Origin: Gymnorhina tibicen
Lineage: Eukaryota; Chordata; Aves; Passeriformes; Artamidae
Length of the DNA: 64,000 nucleotides
Direction of reading: 5' to 3'
Assembly (NCBI GenBank): GCA_013399875.1
Contig: VXAZ01003260.1
Span: 62,001 to 126,000, forward strand
Under the pieces are notes generated by a model. It saw nothing but the letters and a program-made list of their open reading frames with translations, made no database searches and was not told the DNA's origin. The position numbers and the translations under genes were made by a program. This document shows, piece by piece, positions 60,781 through 64,000 of this stretch (positions within the stretch are counted from its first letter, which is position 1; every line of letters starts with the position of its first letter).

Positions 60781-61735
60781 ACCCTATTGAGAACTCCACT
60801 GACTCCAGTGCTGTTTGACAATCTCATGGACAGTGGGATCAAGTGCACCTTCAGCAAGTTTGCAGCTGACACCCAGCTGTGGTGTGTTTGACATGCTGGA
60901 GGGAAGGGATGCCATCCAGAGGGACCTGGGCAGGCTTGAGAGGTGGGCCCGTGCAGACCTCATGAAGTTCAACAAGGCATGGTCCTGCACCTGGGTCAGG
61001 GTAATCCCAAGACAAATACAGGCTGGGTGGAGAACAGATTAGGAGCAGCCCTGCTGAGAAGGATTTGGGAGTGCTGGTGGATGAGAGGCTGGACATGACA
61101 CGGCAACGTGCACTCCCAGGCCCAAAAGTCAAACATATCCTGGGCTGCATCCAAAGCAGTGGGGCCAGCAGGGTGAAGGAGAAGGTCCTGCCCCTCTACT
61201 CCGCTCTTGTGAGACCTCACCTGAACTGCTACATCCAGCTCTGGGGCCTCCAACATAGGAAGGACGTCGACCTGATGGGGCGAGTCCCAAGGAGTGCCAC
61301 AGAGATGGTCAGAGGGCTGCATCACCTCCCCTGTGAAGACAGGCTGAGAGAGTTGGGATTGTTTGGTCTGGCCAAGAGAAGGCTCTGGGGACAGCTTAGG
61401 GCACCTTCCAGTACCTGAAGGGGGCCTACAGGAGAGCTGTGGAGGGACTTTTCACAAGGGGATGTAGCAATAGGACAAGAAGTAATGACTTCACGCTGAA
61501 AGAGGGTAGGTTTACGTATTAGGAGGAAATTTACTATGAGGGTGGTGAGACACTGACACAGGTTGCCCAGAGAAGTTCCGGATGCCTCATCCCTGGAAGT
61601 GTTCAAGGTCAGGTTGGATGGGCCTTTGAGTAACCTGGTGTGGTGGAAGGTGTCCCTGCCCATGGCTGTGGGGCTGAACCATGCTAATCTTGAAGGTCCT
61701 TCCAACCCAGGCCATTCTTGGATTGTATGACTTAA
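60781..61735 (+). mobile_element. CR1 LINE, 5'-truncated, decayed
   Basis: The first part encodes the end of a CR1 reverse transcriptase (LMDSGIKCTFSKFAADTQLW, with the usual FADDT box altered to FAADT), followed by CR1 endpiece blocks (GCAGACCTCATGAAGTTCAA, GTTGCCCAGAGAAG, CCTTCCAACCCAGGCCATTC) and the tail ATTGTATGACTT. Several frame breaks show it cannot encode an active protein. It lies between C4 and the upstream membrane-protein gene. Confidence 0.92.
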
Positions 61736-61739
61736 AGGA

Positions 61740-63078
61740 CTTACACAAAATGCTAGTGTGACAAAAGGGACATTTCCTGAAGGTTACATAGCTTTCATAG
61801 CCAAGGATTTGACAGGGACAGAACAGGTTCTGTCTGGATAAAAACATCGGCGGGACAGAACAAGTCATGTCTGGATAAAAACTGACACAGGACACTGCTG
61901 ATCCAAACTTGTCATGTTACCTAAATCAAGAATGCTGAGAGAAAATTAGAAGTACTCTTGCAGAAGTAGTCACTTGTTAAAAAATGCCCAGCAATGACCC
62001 AGCATGTTTGTCAAAATGTGCTATGATTATACAGCAATAAATACTACTTGATTCAATAAAATGTTAATTTTTTCTTCACTTTTTTTGCTATTTAGTATGG
62101 TAACTAACTATGCTGGATTCAATATCATGATTCCTAGGCTCAGTTCAGCAGAACCTTGTCCTCTGCATTTTGAATCTAACTATCATTTTCTCTAGGTAGT
62201 GAAATAGTAATGCTTGCATTTCTCAGCAGTGAACATGCACTAAGAAATAAAATTTGCCTTACAACACTTCCATGATCCATTATAAACTTAAGAGGACATA
62301 AGCATCCAGTTTCAGTGAAAATCAAAATTTTTTTCTGGATTTTTTGCATTCTTTTGCTCTATATAAACATAAATAAGAAAAAAATCTCAGATTAAATAGA
62401 TGAATAGGAATTTGCAGGAAAGAGTATGTATAGGATCCTGTGACATGCAAGTGTTTATAATGCTATGCTGTATAATCTAGCTGTCTTTTGAAAAAGTTCA
62501 GTTACATATAAGTAAAAAAGAATTAAAATAAATCACTGGTACAGATTAAGTGAAGTCAAAAACTTATAGGACTGAGGATCCATGCCTAAGGCATTCCATC
62601 ACCTTTCAAACTATTTGTAGACATTGTGTTTTTTGTGAGAAACAGTACAAAATTTAACAGAAGAGTGTAAGGATTCCTCCTCTCAAGTATTATGTGTTTC
62701 TGAAGAAACAGATGTCCTCTCTTATTGCAGACAGGATATATAGCACCTTTGTATTAGCTTCTTTTATTCTTTTGAAATGTCAGAAAATACAAAACCACAA
62801 CAATAACCTCTCCCTTACAATGCAGTCCGTTGATCTGCTGCTGAAGATTAGTGCATGGTGTAGGGATATCAGCATTTCCTTTCGTGCAAAGTGGGAGGTT
62901 CGGTTCAGCTTCTTCTGTTGTTGATAACGGCAGTGAGGGTTCAGGATAGCAAATTTCAAGTACACCTAGAAATACATGAACTCATCATGAGTCACCATTA
63001 TCTGCTACTAGAAATGTGCAGTTCAAGGGTTTTTTGAGGCACTCTGGAGGCTCTGGCTTGAATCATGTGGTCTTGGAA
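61740..63078 (-). other. Presumed 3' UTR and downstream region of the FREM-like gene
   Basis: There is no other coding signal here. The minus strand has an AATAAA (rc of 62762-62767) about 310 bases after the stop codon, a candidate polyadenylation signal. The UTR could be longer. Confidence 0.35.
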
Positions 63079-63591
63079 TCAAACCTCTGAGCTGTCATTG
63101 CTGTAATTATGTGGTAGCATCATTGGTTCATTGCTGCCTGACTCATTTGTGCTTTCCTTCTTGTCAGAATTTTGTTTCCATTTTAGCAGCAAAACGATAA
63201 TTGCAATTAAGCAGATGGCAAGGAAAACAGCAGCAGCTCCACCAATGATTGTGACTATGCTGATTCCCGCACTTTGGTTATTCAGTTCCCTGGGGAGAAC
63301 ACCATTGACCGCAACCTCCCTTTGAGGCACCTGTTTCCTGCTGGTGCGATCCAGGGCTATGTGCTGTATGTTCGTTCCTCGGTTGTTCTCTACTCCAATG
63401 TCTTTTGCAAGTCCTGGTGCCTGCTCAACTCCCCTCTTTTGCCGTCTCCATGCGGAGGCTCCTGGGCTCCCACCACTGAGGAGCGAGTGGTACTGGTGCT
63501 CCACGCTTCTTTTGCCGATTCCGCGGTTAGAGTTCTCCCTGGAACGCACAGTGTAGATTGTATGGACATACCACTCCCTCCCCAAAGACAC
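63079..63591 (-). CDS. Last coding exon of a single-pass membrane protein, FRAS1/FREM-like
   Basis: A 170-codon terminal exon opens after the acceptor GTTTCTTTCCAG with VSLGREWYVHTIYTVRSREN and runs to TGA. The extracellular part has GKRS (26-29) and RRQKR (49-53), a furin-type motif. Residues 110-137 form one hydrophobic membrane segment, followed by KWKQ and a 33-residue hydrophilic tail ending SSEV, a class I PDZ ligand. FRAS1 and FREM2 are large basement-membrane adhesion proteins (Fraser complex) with a single C-terminal membrane span and a PDZ ligand bound by GRIP1, so I infer this family. The exact paralogue, and the family itself, are not certain. Upstream exons lie beyond the right edge. 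Confidence 0.6.
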   Translation of the reverse strand: MSLGREWYVHTIYTVRSRENSNRGIGKRSVEHQYHSLLSGGSPGASAWRRQKRGVEQAPGLAKDIGVENNRGTNIQHIALDRTSRKQVPQREVAVNGVLPRELNNQSAGISIVTIIGGAAAVFLAICLIAIIVLLLKWKQNSDKKESTNESGSNEPMMLPHNYSNDSSEV

Positions 63592-64000
63592 CTGGAAAGA
63601 AACATTTTTTGTATTTAAACACACACATGCACAATCTGGGCAGTGCTAAACGCAGAGGAAATCAGTCTCTTTTCTCGACAAGTACTTTCAAAATCATGCA
63701 CAGATAACCCCTGACTACGTGCCAATGTGCACCAGAGGAGCTGTGTTTTATGCCAAAATTATCAGAGGGGTTAGTCTCTATTCCTCTCCGTGATCAGACT
63801 CTGTGGCTACCAGGTGCAGATGAAGAAGGCTGTGGCCTTAGCATGGTTTTGGTACTATTAGTACCAAAGGCCATACAAAGTATCTTTAGCTGTGGGTGGG
63901 CTGCAGAAAAGGACCTTCCAGGCCCAACCTACCAAGTGATTCGGCCCTGGCTCTAACTCAATCTAAGCATAAGAAAGCAATTTTTTACTGCAAGGATGGT

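Noticed and set aside
61065..61418. 117-codon open frame inside the CR1 element
   Set aside because: It lies in the CR1 3' region and is a by-product of the retrotransposon sequence, not a host gene.

Overview
This is vertebrate nuclear DNA, most likely from a bird: the introns and spacers carry CR1 LINE fragments and LTRs that look like avian endogenous-retrovirus LTRs, and repeats are sparse. A non-avian sauropsid cannot be excluded. No bacterial genes, operons, CRISPR arrays or recognisable RNA genes were seen.

The window is dominated by one large minus-strand gene, 41507 down to 498, that I read as complement component C4. I placed 40 coding exons by splice sites, reading phase and family similarity. 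All 40 junction phases are mutually consistent and join into 4910 coding bases (1636 codons plus 2 bases). The C4 layout is complete from the signal peptide to most of the C-terminal C345C/netrin domain: beta chain, RRQKR processing site, C4a anaphylatoxin, alpha chain with thioester domain, acidic tyrosine stretch, SRRKR site and gamma chain. Human C4 has 41 exons; the last one is not visible and should lie beyond the left edge. The thioester reads GCAEQ instead of GCGEQ, the isotype position is Asp (C4A-like), and C4a ends in VGLAR, which resembles C3a more than human C4a.

From about 41.6 to 63.0 kb there is no convincing gene. This spacer holds a probable solo LTR (about 47.39-47.81 kb), two short tandem duplications (53-bp and 44-bp periods), two long perfect inverted repeats, simple repeats and a roughly 0.95-kb decayed CR1 element (60.78-61.73 kb). 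At 63079-63591, also on the minus strand, is the last coding exon of a second gene: a single-pass membrane protein with a juxtamembrane RRQKR motif and a C-terminal SSEV PDZ ligand, which I assign tentatively to the FRAS1/FREM family. It lies upstream of C4 in the same orientation.

The two genes have no obvious functional link. The secreted C4 protein would act in the classical/lectin complement pathway; the neighbour, if correctly assigned, acts in basement-membrane adhesion. The notable point is the combination: an apparently intact but unusually large C4 gene beside a non-MHC-type neighbour, which could mark a C4 locus outside the MHC class III region.
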